Origin: Candidatus Eiseniibacteriota bacterium
GTDB lineage: Bacteria > Orphanbacterota > Orphanbacteria > Orphanbacterales > Orphanbacteraceae
DNA length: 64,000 bases
Assembly (NCBI GenBank): GCA_024276995.1
Contig: JAJRWB010000050.1
Span: 16,359-80,358 of the forward strand
Direction: 5' to 3'
Shown: in pieces, positions 51,981 to 60,150 of the stretch
Layout: every line of letters begins with the position of its first letter
Numbering within the stretch: position 1 is the first letter of the stretch
Made by a program: the position numbers and the translations under genes
The notes under the pieces: model-generated
The model's input: the letters and a program-made list of their open reading frames with translations, nothing else
Told to the model about the DNA's origin: nothing
The model's database searches: none

Positions 51981-54503
51981 GTGTCCGAAGGCGGGAAGAA
52001 AAGCACGGCAAGAAGGAAGGTGCGAGGGCTCGGGGCGGGGAGCGGCCCCTCTCTCGCCGGGCGGTTCGCGGCGTTCGCGACCGAAACCGATCCGTTCGTC
52101 GCCTGTCGCGTCGTGTCGATCTTCGAGAAGGTGCTCGAAAGCACCGGCGGCGACCCGGGCCGCTCCGCAGATGGTATCGACGCCCTTCGAAAACCGTTTC
52201 GCGCGGCGCTCGAAGAAGGGCTGAGCCTGGCGCCGCCCGGCGGCGTGAAGGAGACGACGCCGGGGGTAACGGCGAAGGAGCGCTGCGCCGGCGCGCTCGA
52301 TCGACTCGCCGGCGCGCTCGACGGTTTCCTGCGGCGCGAGGCGATCGCCGCGTCCTTTTCCGAAGACGAGCGGCGTGAGCTCCTGCGCGGCATGATCCTC
52401 ACGCGCGCCACCGACAATGCCCTGAAGAGGTTCTTCGCCTGCAGCGAAGTGCGCTACGGCACGAAGGCGTTCCAGGGGAAGGGGTTCCGGTCGCTCGGCC
52501 AAGAGGCGATCTACGGCGCGCCGCTTCGATTGAGGCGGGGCGAAGCGTATCGCCGCGATGACGGGAGCTGGGGAGGCGACGTGGTGGCCCCTCTCATCCG
52601 CGACCTCGGCGCGGCGCTCGCCATGCACCCGGAAGCCGAAACGGTGCGCATGACCCTCTCGGCGCAGATGGGAAAGATCGGCCCGCCCATGGAAGGGCGC
52701 GACTTCCACGTGGGCGACTTCTCACGGGGCATCCTCCCGGCGACGGCGCCCCTTTCGATCGGCTCGCTCACCTCCGCCGGGCTCGCCATGGGCTTTCGCC
52801 TGGAGGGGAGCGACCGCGTGGCGGTGACGTTCATCGGCGAGGGGGGATCGTCCCTCGGCGAATGGCACGAGGCGATCAACCTGTGCGCCGCGCGCCGGCT
52901 CCCCGCGATCTTCTGCATCGAGAACAACCAGACCGCTCTTTCGACGCCGGTGGAGCAGCAGTCGGCGGCGCGGCTCTTCGCCGACAAGGCCGCAGGATAC
53001 GGCGTGCCGGCGACCACCCTCGACGGCACCGACCCGGAGGCGATCGCCGCCGGTTTCGCGTGGGCGGCGGAAAGGGCGCGCGCCGGGCTCGGCCCGACGC
53101 TCATCGAGCTGATCGCCATGCGGATGTGCGGCCACGCCCATCACGACGACATGCTTTATCTCGGAAAAGACCCGAAGCCGTCATGGACGTACCCGGAGGT
53201 GACCGGCGCCGGCTACGCCGATCGCGACCTGTACGCTTACTGGGCGAAGCGCGACCCGATCCAAACGTACGCGGCGAAGCTCCGCCGGGAGGGGGTGATC
53301 GGCGCGCGGGATGTCGAAAAGATGAAGCGTGAAGCGGAAAAGATCGTCGAGCGGGAGGCGCACTCGGTGATCGCCGCCCCATGGCCGGAGGCGGACGACG
53401 TCGCGAAGGGGGTCTACGCCGAGCCGGCGGCGGGCTCGGACCGCACGGCGAACGGGGGACGTGGCGAGGGCACGGACGCCGACACCTTGCCTCCGCTAGA
53501 ACCGGGACCTCCCTTCACATCGAAAGGGACGACCTTCCTCGAAGCGATCATGCTCGGCGTCGGCGACGCCCTCGAGGGGGACGACCGGGTCTTCGTCTAC
53601 GGCCAGGACGTGGGGGGGAAGTACGGCAACGCGTTCATGCTCCTTCGCCCGCTCCTCGAAAAGCACGGCGAACGGCTGATCAACTCGACGCTCGCCGAGG
53701 GGGGAGTTCTCGGCGTCTGTGTCGGAGCCGCACTCGCCGGGCGGCGTCCGATCGGCGAGATCCAGTTCAACGATTTCGTCGCCACCGGTTTCAACCAACT
53801 CGTGAACAACGCGGCAAAGACCCGTTACCGTTGGGGCGCGGAAGTGCCGATGGTGGTGCGCATGCCGTGGGGAGGATTGAGGAGCGCCGGGCCGTACCAC
53901 AGCCAGAACACGGAAGCGTGGTTCTACCGCACGCCGGGCCTGAAGATCGTCGTCCCTTCGACGCCGTACGACGCCCGCGCGCTCTTCGCCTCGGCGATGG
54001 CCGACCACGACCCCGTGCTCTTCTATGAACACATCGCCCTTTACCGCGACCCGTCGATCCGCCAGGAGATCGGCGACGAACCGCCCCGGCCGATCCCTCT
54101 CGGCAAGGCCGCCCTCCGGCGCGCCGGTTCGGAGATCGCCATCATCACGTACGGCGCTTATGTTCACATCGCAATGAAAGCGGCGGAGAAACTCGCCCGC
54201 GATGGACACGAGGCGGCAATCCTCGACCTGCGCTCCCTCTCCCCCCTCGATCGCGGCGCACTCCTCGCCGCGGCGCGCCATACCGGCAAGGTGCTCATTG
54301 TTCACGAAGACTCGAAGCGCGGCGGCATCGGCGAGAGCCTGGCGGCGATCATCCAGGAGGAAGCGTTCGACTACCTCGACGCCCCGGTGCGGGTGATCGG
54401 CGCCCTCGACACGCCGGTGCCGTACTCGCCGCCGCTCGAAGAGGCATTCCTGCCGTCGGCGGAGAAAATCGAGCGGGCGGCGCGGGAGCTTTGCGCGTAC
54501 TGA
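51981..54503 (+). CDS. 2-oxoacid dehydrogenase E1, alpha and beta fused
   Basis: 840 residues from a GTG at 51981 (GGGGGAGGAAGA upstream). Residues 1-490 are the thiamine diphosphate-binding alpha part: a GMILTRATDNALKRFFAC start, a GFRSLGQEA pocket, then GEGGSSLGEWHEAINLCAARR with ENNQTAL (GxG...N ThDP fold, first Asp replaced by Glu). Residues ~510-840 are the beta part (TFLEAIMLGVGDALEGDDRVFVYGQDVGGKYGNAF, EIQFNDFVATGFNQLVNNAAKTRYRW, PHDARALF-like VPSTPYDARALFASAM, HEDSKRGGIGESLAA). The fused form is known in FCB-type bacteria. It supplies the missing E1 for the E2/E3 encoded at 3706-6901. Branched-chain or pyruvate substrate is undecided. Confidence 0.92.
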   Translation: MSEGGKKSTARRKVRGLGAGSGPSLAGRFAAFATETDPFVACRVVSIFEKVLESTGGDPGRSADGIDALRKPFRAALEEGLSLAPPGGVKETTPGVTAKERCAGALDRLAGALDGFLRREAIAASFSEDERRELLRGMILTRATDNALKRFFACSEVRYGTKAFQGKGFRSLGQEAIYGAPLRLRRGEAYRRDDGSWGGDVVAPLIRDLGAALAMHPEAETVRMTLSAQMGKIGPPMEGRDFHVGDFSRGILPATAPLSIGSLTSAGLAMGFRLEGSDRVAVTFIGEGGSSLGEWHEAINLCAARRLPAIFCIENNQTALSTPVEQQSAARLFADKAAGYGVPATTLDGTDPEAIAAGFAWAAERARAGLGPTLIELIAMRMCGHAHHDDMLYLGKDPKPSWTYPEVTGAGYADRDLYAYWAKRDPIQTYAAKLRREGVIGARDVEKMKREAEKIVEREAHSVIAAPWPEADDVAKGVYAEPAAGSDRTANGGRGEGTDADTLPPLEPGPPFTSKGTTFLEAIMLGVGDALEGDDRVFVYGQDVGGKYGNAFMLLRPLLEKHGERLINSTLAEGGVLGVCVGAALAGRRPIGEIQFNDFVATGFNQLVNNAAKTRYRWGAEVPMVVRMPWGGLRSAGPYHSQNTEAWFYRTPGLKIVVPSTPYDARALFASAMADHDPVLFYEHIALYRDPSIRQEIGDEPPRPIPLGKAALRRAGSEIAIITYGAYVHIAMKAAEKLARDGHEAAILDLRSLSPLDRGALLAAARHTGKVLIVHEDSKRGGIGESLAAIIQEEAFDYLDAPVRVIGALDTPVPYSPPLEEAFLPSAEKIERAARELCAY

Positions 54504-54585
54504 GAAGAGGGAAAAACGGACGAACAGACCATGAGCGATTCCGCCAAGGATGTGGACGGCCGCTTTCGCGAAAAAGGGAGAAGTT

Positions 54586-55299
54586 TTGATCGAAAGAATC
54601 ATCGTTTTCGATATCGACGCCACGCTCATCCTCTCGGGAGGCGCGGGGGCGCGGGCGCTCGACAGGGCGTTCGAGGAGGTTACCGGCGCCGCCGACGCGA
54701 TGGAGGGCGTCCCCTTTCACGGCATGACCGACTGCGCCATCATCAGCGAGATGGCGAAGAGGAAGCTCGGCGCTCGGCTCTCCGAAACGAACCGCGAGGA
54801 AGTGCGCCGTCTCTACGCGGCCTATCTCGAACCGGAACTTGCGGCGTCGCCCGGTTTCGAGGTAATGGCGGGCGTACCGGAGCTGCTCGACACCCTCGCC
54901 GCCGACAGCCGCGTTCTCCTCGGCCTCGCCACGGGGAACTTCGAGGAGACGGCGATGCTCAAGCTCGAGCGTGGAGGGCTTGCGGGCTACTTCCGGTTCG
55001 GCGGTTACGGCACCGATTCCGAATCGCGCCCCGAGCTGACCCGGATCGCGGTGGAGCGGGGAAGGGCGATCGCGGGGGACGGCGCAGGCGTGACGGCCCC
55101 TCTCGTCTACCTCGTGGGCGACACGGTGTTCGACATCCGCTGTGGAAACGCCGCCGGGGCGCGCACCGTCGGCGTCGCCACGGGGATCACGAGCGAGGCG
55201 GAACTGCTCGCCGAAAAACCGTACGCCGTGCTTCCCGATCTCGCCGACAAGAATCGCTTCTACGAAATACTCGAACTCGACGGCGCGCCGCCGGGCTGA
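54586..55299 (+). CDS. HAD-family hydrolase
   Basis: 237 residues from a TTG at 54586, because GGGAGAAG lies just upstream and the family start (ERIIVFDIDATLI) follows directly; an ATG at 54550 has no good ribosome site. Motif I, DIDATL, replaces the usual DxDGTL Gly by Ala. Motif II-like LGLATGNFEETAMLKLE follows, and motif IV reads LVYLVGDTVFDIRCGNAAGARTVGVATG. A phosphoglycolate phosphatase-like cap lies between. Probably a small-molecule phosphatase; substrate unknown. Confidence 0.85.
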   Translation: MIERIIVFDIDATLILSGGAGARALDRAFEEVTGAADAMEGVPFHGMTDCAIISEMAKRKLGARLSETNREEVRRLYAAYLEPELAASPGFEVMAGVPELLDTLAADSRVLLGLATGNFEETAMLKLERGGLAGYFRFGGYGTDSESRPELTRIAVERGRAIAGDGAGVTAPLVYLVGDTVFDIRCGNAAGARTVGVATGITSEAELLAEKPYAVLPDLADKNRFYEILELDGAPPG

Positions 55300-55336
55300 A
55301 CCGGCACTTGCCGGAACGTTCCCGCACCCCGCCGAT

Positions 55337-56218
55337 TCACTTCCCCTTGAGGAACGCCCTGAGGACGTGGCCCGCCATGGTCGGATTCTCGCGGAGCCTT
55401 CGCGTGGAGTAGCCGTACCAGTTCCTGCCGTAGGGAACGTAGACGCGCAGAGGGTGACCCCCCTTCACGATGACGTCGCGCAGCTCGTTCGCCACGCCGA
55501 GAAGCATCTGGAATTCGTACTTCGAGCGGTCGAGACCGAGGTCGTCGATGATCGCCTCCGCCTCCCAGACGAGCCGCTCGTCGTGCGTGGCGATGCCGAC
55601 GAAGCAGCCCCGTTCGAGCAGCCGCCTGAGGGCGCGCGCATAGTTCCGGTTGATCGTATCGTGGTCGTGCCACGCCACCTCGAGCGACTCGACGTAGATC
55701 CCCTTGCACAGCCGCACGTTCGCGCCGAGACGGATCAGCTCGCCCGCGTCGTCTTGGGTGCGGCGCATGTACGCCTGGAGCACGGCGCCGACATTGCCGA
55801 ACTCGGCGAGGAGCTTCCCGTGCATATCGAGGGTCACCGTCGTGACGCGGGAGTCTTCCATGTCGATGCGGATGAAGTTGCTGCGCTTCTTCGCCGCCGC
55901 GGCGAGTTCGCGCATCCGCTGGAAACAGTACTCCTCGTCGAGGAGGAGGCCGAGGGAAGAGAGTTTCACCGAAACATTCGCGTCGAGGCCGTTCCTGTGA
56001 ATCGCTTCGACGACACGGATATACTCGCGCACCGCCGATTCCGCCTGCGACAGGTCGGTGATGTATTCGCCGAGCACATCGAGGGTGGCGGACATGCCAC
56101 CCGAGTTCAAGTCGCGCACCACGCGAACGGCGTCGTCGAGCGAGTTCCCGGCGATGTAGCGGGATGAGATCTTCCGCACGAGCGGCTTCGGTACGAGCGG
56201 CACGATGCCGGCGGTCAT
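55337..56218 (-). CDS. proline dehydrogenase
   Basis: 293 residues from ATG 56218, FAD-linked conversion of proline to pyrroline-5-carboxylate. Core: RYIAGNSLDDAVRVVRDLN, the ANVSVKLSSLGL strand, FIRIDMEDSRVTT, the YMRRTQDDAGELI helix, VRLCKGIY, VGIATHDERLV and YEFQMLLGVANELRD. The ProDH C-terminal region YVPYGRNWYGYSTRRLREN is complete. The N-terminus of relatives would begin six codons earlier. There an AGGAGG is followed by ATC where ATG is expected, so the real start may be non-canonical (see finding). Next gene in the same direction is absent. Confidence 0.92.
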   Translation of the reverse strand: MTAGIVPLVPKPLVRKISSRYIAGNSLDDAVRVVRDLNSGGMSATLDVLGEYITDLSQAESAVREYIRVVEAIHRNGLDANVSVKLSSLGLLLDEEYCFQRMRELAAAAKKRSNFIRIDMEDSRVTTVTLDMHGKLLAEFGNVGAVLQAYMRRTQDDAGELIRLGANVRLCKGIYVESLEVAWHDHDTINRNYARALRRLLERGCFVGIATHDERLVWEAEAIIDDLGLDRSKYEFQMLLGVANELRDVIVKGGHPLRVYVPYGRNWYGYSTRRLRENPTMAGHVLRAFLKGK

Positions 56219-56466
56219 CCTGTCGAGGAATCCGATGGCTGAAGCCCTCCTGCTCTCGGCGCAACGAAATGGAAGCCCCGCGGCCGCCCCCCTTTGCGGC
56301 CTCCAGAGTATAGGTATGCGCACGACGGCCGACAACCGCAAATCAGGGGCATAGGGCAAAGGCCGCGGGCGCGTCACCCCCGCCGTCTCTTCCCTTGCCG
56401 GGGCGCGCCGCAACGGTTATTCTCTGGTCGTTCACCGCCCGCGCGGGCAGGAGGGATTCGGTTCTC

Positions 56467-56790
56467 ATGAAAAACAGGTTCAACTGGGTGTTCGAGCTGC
56501 TCGAGGCGAAGGTCCACAGCGCCGGGAGCGACTATAGCCGAGGCGCCGCGCCGGGACGAAACGGAGCCATGCTCACCGAATCGCTGCGCCGTGTGCTGGA
56601 CGAAGCGAGGGAGCGGAAAGAGGAGTTCCGCGATCATGCGCAGTACGTTCTCTTTCTCGATGAGTTCATCGATGCCGTCCAGGCTTTCCTCGACGGACCG
56701 GGCGGAGGGGAGGACATCGAAGGGCGCCTCGAAAAACTCGAAAGCGCCGTAACCCGCCTCGATGACAACATTCGCGCGGCACTCAAGTAG
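56467..56790 (+). CDS. small helical protein of unknown function
   Basis: 107 residues from ATG 56467. Sequence is almost all helix-forming and charged (TESLRRVLDEARERKEEFRDHAQYVLFLDEFIDAVQAFLDG, then EDIEGRLEKLESAVTRLDDNIRAAL), suggesting a coiled-coil or helical-bundle cytoplasmic protein. No signal, membrane segment or known motif. A plausible ribosome site (GGAGG) is upstream of an alternative start in the same frame (56395). Confidence 0.5.
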   Translation: MKNRFNWVFELLEAKVHSAGSDYSRGAAPGRNGAMLTESLRRVLDEARERKEEFRDHAQYVLFLDEFIDAVQAFLDGPGGGEDIEGRLEKLESAVTRLDDNIRAALK

Positions 56791-56862
56791 CGTCCGGAAA
56801 AGGGACACAACGTATTCTTCTCGGCGCGCCGTCCGCCGATCGATCGCCCCCGCCGCGACTCC

Positions 56863-57270
56863 TTACGACTCTCGACGCTTTCTCGATTCGAAAATCCTGA
56901 CGATCACGTACGCAACGAGAGCGACGAGAAAGAAGACGAGGAGCATCCACGCCACACCCTGGAGTGTGCCGATCACCGTGCGGTACACCTCGAGCACCCA
57001 CCGATCGGTGTTCAAGGCGAGGATCTCGGCCTTCTCCTTCGGTCCGCGCGCCATGGGAAGGATGTAGTTGTCCAGTCTGTGAATCCGAACACCGCTCGAA
57101 ATCCCGACGACGTAGATGGCGAACTGGAGGTAGCGTACCCATGCCGCGCTGATTTCGTCGGCGATGATTCTCTCCAGAATCGAGCGGATCGACGCTCTGA
57201 AAAGGCGCGCCACGATCGCGGAAACGACGAAAGCGATAGCGAAGGTCACTGCGAGAAGCGCGATGATCAT
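56863..57270 (-). CDS. small membrane protein of unknown function
   Basis: 135 residues from ATG 57270. Three predicted membrane segments: 3-23, 47-62 and 103-124. The first two flank an amphipathic region (LFRASIRSILERIIADEISAAW), and a polar loop of about 40 residues separates the last two. The arrangement recalls the conserved TM-helix part of small MscS-like or ion-gated proteins, but I cannot confirm a family. Confidence 0.55.
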   Translation of the reverse strand: MIIALLAVTFAIAFVVSAIVARLFRASIRSILERIIADEISAAWVRYLQFAIYVVGISSGVRIHRLDNYILPMARGPKEKAEILALNTDRWVLEVYRTVIGTLQGVAWMLLVFFLVALVAYVIVRIFESRKRRES

Positions 57271-57392
57271 GAAGCCCTCCTATCAAGGGGGTCGGGCCGG
57301 AAACCGTTTCGGCTTGAACCGGCCGGTTGATCGAAGCACGATGAGCGTACACGGTGCGACGCGGCCATTCCAGAGCGGAGGAGGGGGAAGTT

Positions 57393-58253
57393 GTGACGCC
57401 GCCGGGAAAAAGATACTGTCTCATCGCGGGATACGGATCGCTGGGGAGCGCTCTCGGCGCGCGACTCATCGATCGGGGCGACGTCGTGTACGGTCTCAGG
57501 CGAAGCGGTTCGGCTCTGCCGGCCGGCGTCATGCCGATCCGAGTGGACCTTTCGAAGATCGAAACTCTTCGTGCTCTTCCCGGCGGCATCGAATACGACC
57601 GCGTCTTCTACACCGCCGCGGCGCAGGAGAGAACCGAAAAGGCGTACCGGGCGGCGTACGTGGAAGGGCCGCGGAATCTTCTCGCCGCACTCGCCGGGCG
57701 TGGCGCGCCGAGATTTATTTATACATCCAGTACGGCGGTGTACGGCCGATGCCGCGGTGAATGGGTCGACGAGGAGACGCCGGCCGAGCCGGAAGGATTC
57801 GCCGGCGCATTCGTGCTGGAGGGCGAGGAGATCTTCCGTCGTGCCGCGGTGCGGCGGGCGGTTGCTCTTCGTCTCGGCGGTATTTACGGCCCGGGGCGGG
57901 AACGGCTGATCGAGAGCGTGCGAAACGGCGTCGCGCGGATCCCGGAAGGCGGGCCGTTCTACACGAACCGGATCCACGCCGACGACGCGGCCCGTGCGCT
58001 CGAACATCTCTCCCTCCTTCACGACCCGGCCGGCGTCTACATCGGCGTCGATCGCGACCCGGCCGATCTCGGCGAGGTGCTTCGCTGGATCGCCGCGCGG
58101 CTCGGTCTTCCCGAACCTCCCGAGGGCGCCCCCCCGCCCGGCAGGGGAAGCAAGCGGTGCCGCAGCGATCGCCTCGTGGATTCCTCCTTCCGATTCCGGT
58201 ATCCTACATTCCGCGAGGGATACGCGACGCTTCTCGGGAAGGAAAACGCTTGA
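57393..58253 (+). CDS. NAD(P)-binding epimerase/SDR-like protein
   Basis: 286 residues from a GTG at 57393 (GGAGGAGGGGG upstream). A Rossmann start, RYCLIAGYGSLGSALGARL, is of the YeeZ/SDR_a-type, and the fold continues with VRVDLSKIETLRAL and RFIYTSSTAVYGR. The C-terminal part has LRLGGIYGPGRERLIESV and an ADDAARALEHL helix. It matches NAD-dependent epimerase/dehydratase-like proteins of the YeeZ (SAM-dependent-methyltransferase-unrelated) subfamily. The stop overlaps the ddl start (TGATG), so it belongs to the ddl operon; substrate unknown. Confidence 0.8.
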   Translation: MTPPGKRYCLIAGYGSLGSALGARLIDRGDVVYGLRRSGSALPAGVMPIRVDLSKIETLRALPGGIEYDRVFYTAAAQERTEKAYRAAYVEGPRNLLAALAGRGAPRFIYTSSTAVYGRCRGEWVDEETPAEPEGFAGAFVLEGEEIFRRAAVRRAVALRLGGIYGPGRERLIESVRNGVARIPEGGPFYTNRIHADDAARALEHLSLLHDPAGVYIGVDRDPADLGEVLRWIAARLGLPEPPEGAPPPGRGSKRCRSDRLVDSSFRFRYPTFREGYATLLGKENA

Positions 58254-59416
58254 TGAATCGCACGCTGAAGGTGGCCGTTCTTTTCGGCGGCCGTTCGGGA
58301 GAGCACGATGTCTCTCTCGTGTCGGCCCGTGCGATCATCACCGAGTTGGAGAAGAATCCCCGCTTCGAAGTGCTGCCCGTCGGCATCACCCGTGCCGGAA
58401 GGTGGATTATGCACCCGGGGGCTCTCGCGGCACTCACCAGGGAATCGCGCCTCGCCATGAAAGGGACGGCGGCGGCGGTGGAAGACCGGGTCGAAGCGCC
58501 GGTCGGCGACGAGCGGACCGCCCTCGTCCCCGGCGACGGAACTTCCCCCCTCGTGAATCTCGGAGATGGCGAAGCGGCGACGAAGGTGGACGTTGTTTTT
58601 CCCGTGCTCCACGGCCCGATGGGGGAAGACGGCACGGTGCAAGGCTTCTTCGAACTCGCCGGCCTTCCGTACGTCGGCGCGGGCGTCGCCTCGTCCGCCG
58701 CGTGCATGGACAAGGATCTCTCGAAGCGGATTCTCCGCGACGCCGGCCTCACGGTGGCCGACTCGGTCACCATCCGCAGGAGCGCCTGGCGGGAGGATCG
58801 CGAGGGGATGCTAGACCTGGCGATGAAGGCGATCGGCTTCCCCTCGTTCGTCAAGCCGGCCAACATGGGGTCGAGCGTGGGGATCACGCGTGTTTCAGAC
58901 ATGGATCATCTCGCTGCGGGCCTCGACGAAGCCGCCCGATACGACATCAAGATGATCGTCGAAAAGGCGATCGATGCGAGGGAGATCGAGTGCGCCGTTC
59001 TCGGAAACGATCGCCCCGACGCTTCCGTGCCGGGCGAGATCGTTCCGTCGGGAGAGTTCTACGACTACACGAGCAAGTACGTAGACGGAACATCGGAGAT
59101 CCATATCCCCGCCGATCTTCCACGGCGAAAGAGCGACGAGATCCGAGCACGCGCACTCGACGCTTTCAGGGCGCTCGACTGCGCCGGCATGGCGCGCGTC
59201 GATTTTCTTCTCGAAAGAAAGAGCGACACCCTATTCGTCAATGAACTGAATACGATCCCCGGCTTCACGCCGATCTCGATGTACGCCAAGCTGTGGGAGG
59301 CGAGCGGTGTTCCGTACGGCGCCCTCCTCGAACGGTTGATCGACCTCGCCCTGGAGCGCCGCGAAGACCGCTTTGACGTGGAGAGTGAATTCCAGGTTCC
59401 CCGCGGCGGGGAGTGA
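58253..59416 (+). CDS. ddl: D-alanine--D-alanine ligase
   Basis: 387 residues of the ATP-grasp superfamily; makes the D-Ala-D-Ala dipeptide for peptidoglycan. N-terminal VAVLFGGRSGEHDVSLVSA and GITRAGRW; ATP-grasp core VVFPVLHGPMGEDGTVQGFFEL; FVKPANMGSSVGI; C-terminal metal/ATP site FVNELNTIPGFTPISMYAKLWEASG. The length is slightly above the usual ~310-370. Starts with a four-base overlap with the preceding gene and overlaps the following ABC gene, implying a tight operon. Confidence 0.96.
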   Translation: MNRTLKVAVLFGGRSGEHDVSLVSARAIITELEKNPRFEVLPVGITRAGRWIMHPGALAALTRESRLAMKGTAAAVEDRVEAPVGDERTALVPGDGTSPLVNLGDGEAATKVDVVFPVLHGPMGEDGTVQGFFELAGLPYVGAGVASSAACMDKDLSKRILRDAGLTVADSVTIRRSAWREDREGMLDLAMKAIGFPSFVKPANMGSSVGITRVSDMDHLAAGLDEAARYDIKMIVEKAIDAREIECAVLGNDRPDASVPGEIVPSGEFYDYTSKYVDGTSEIHIPADLPRRKSDEIRARALDAFRALDCAGMARVDFLLERKSDTLFVNELNTIPGFTPISMYAKLWEASGVPYGALLERLIDLALERREDRFDVESEFQVPRGGE

Positions 59417-60150
59417 GGATCGTGGCGCGGATCAAGCTCCACGGCGTGATGAAACGGTACGGTACCGCCACGGCCCTCGGCGGCGTGACACTTTCCTTCC
59501 GCGACGACGCCACCACCGCCGTGGTCGGTCCGAGCGGCAGCGGCAAGTCGACGCTCCTCCAGATGATCAACGGCCTGATCCGTCCCGACGAGGGGGAAGT
59601 GCGCCTCTTCGGCGCGCCGATCGACTACGGGCGAATCGCCGAAGTGCGCCGGCGGATCGGCTACGCCGTGCAGGGGACCGGCCTGTTCCCGCACCTCACG
59701 GTGGAGAAGAATATCGGTCTCCTCGCGCGGGTCGAGAAGTGGGATCGGCGCCGGACGGCGGAGCGGATCGCCGAGCTGATCCGACTGGTGGAGCTTCCCC
59801 CTTCATTTGCGAACCGTTACCCCCATGAGCTGAGCGGAGGCGAGCAGCAGCGTGTCGGGCTCTGCCGGGCGATGATGCTCGATCCTCCCCTCTTTCTTCT
59901 CGACGAGCCGTTCGGCGCTCTCGATCCGATCACCCGCAGGGAGGTCCACGACGAATTCGCCCGCCTCCAGCGGTCGAAGGCGCGCACCATCGTGCTCGTA
60001 ACGCACGATATCCGCGAGGCGATCCGGCTCGCCGACGAGATCGTGGTGCTCCGCCGGAGCGCCGTTGCGCAGGCAGGGCCGTGTGACGAAGTGGTACGCG
60101 CACCGGCGAACGATTTCGTCCGGCGGCTCTTCGAGGCGCAGCTCCGATGA
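59413..60150 (+). CDS. ABC transporter ATPase, betaine/choline (OpuCA/ProV-like) type
   Basis: 245 residues. Walker A VVGPSGSGKST near 38-48, Q-loop YAVQGTGLFPHL, signature LSGGEQQRV near 138, Walker B LFLLDEPFGALD, switch His in LVTHDIREAI. The length is without the CBS domains found in some ProV proteins. It overlaps ddl by four bases (GTGA) and the permease-binding protein gene by four, so the two form one osmolyte-like importer. Confidence 0.9.
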   Translation: MRIVARIKLHGVMKRYGTATALGGVTLSFRDDATTAVVGPSGSGKSTLLQMINGLIRPDEGEVRLFGAPIDYGRIAEVRRRIGYAVQGTGLFPHLTVEKNIGLLARVEKWDRRRTAERIAELIRLVELPPSFANRYPHELSGGEQQRVGLCRAMMLDPPLFLLDEPFGALDPITRREVHDEFARLQRSKARTIVLVTHDIREAIRLADEIVVLRRSAVAQAGPCDEVVRAPANDFVRRLFEAQLR

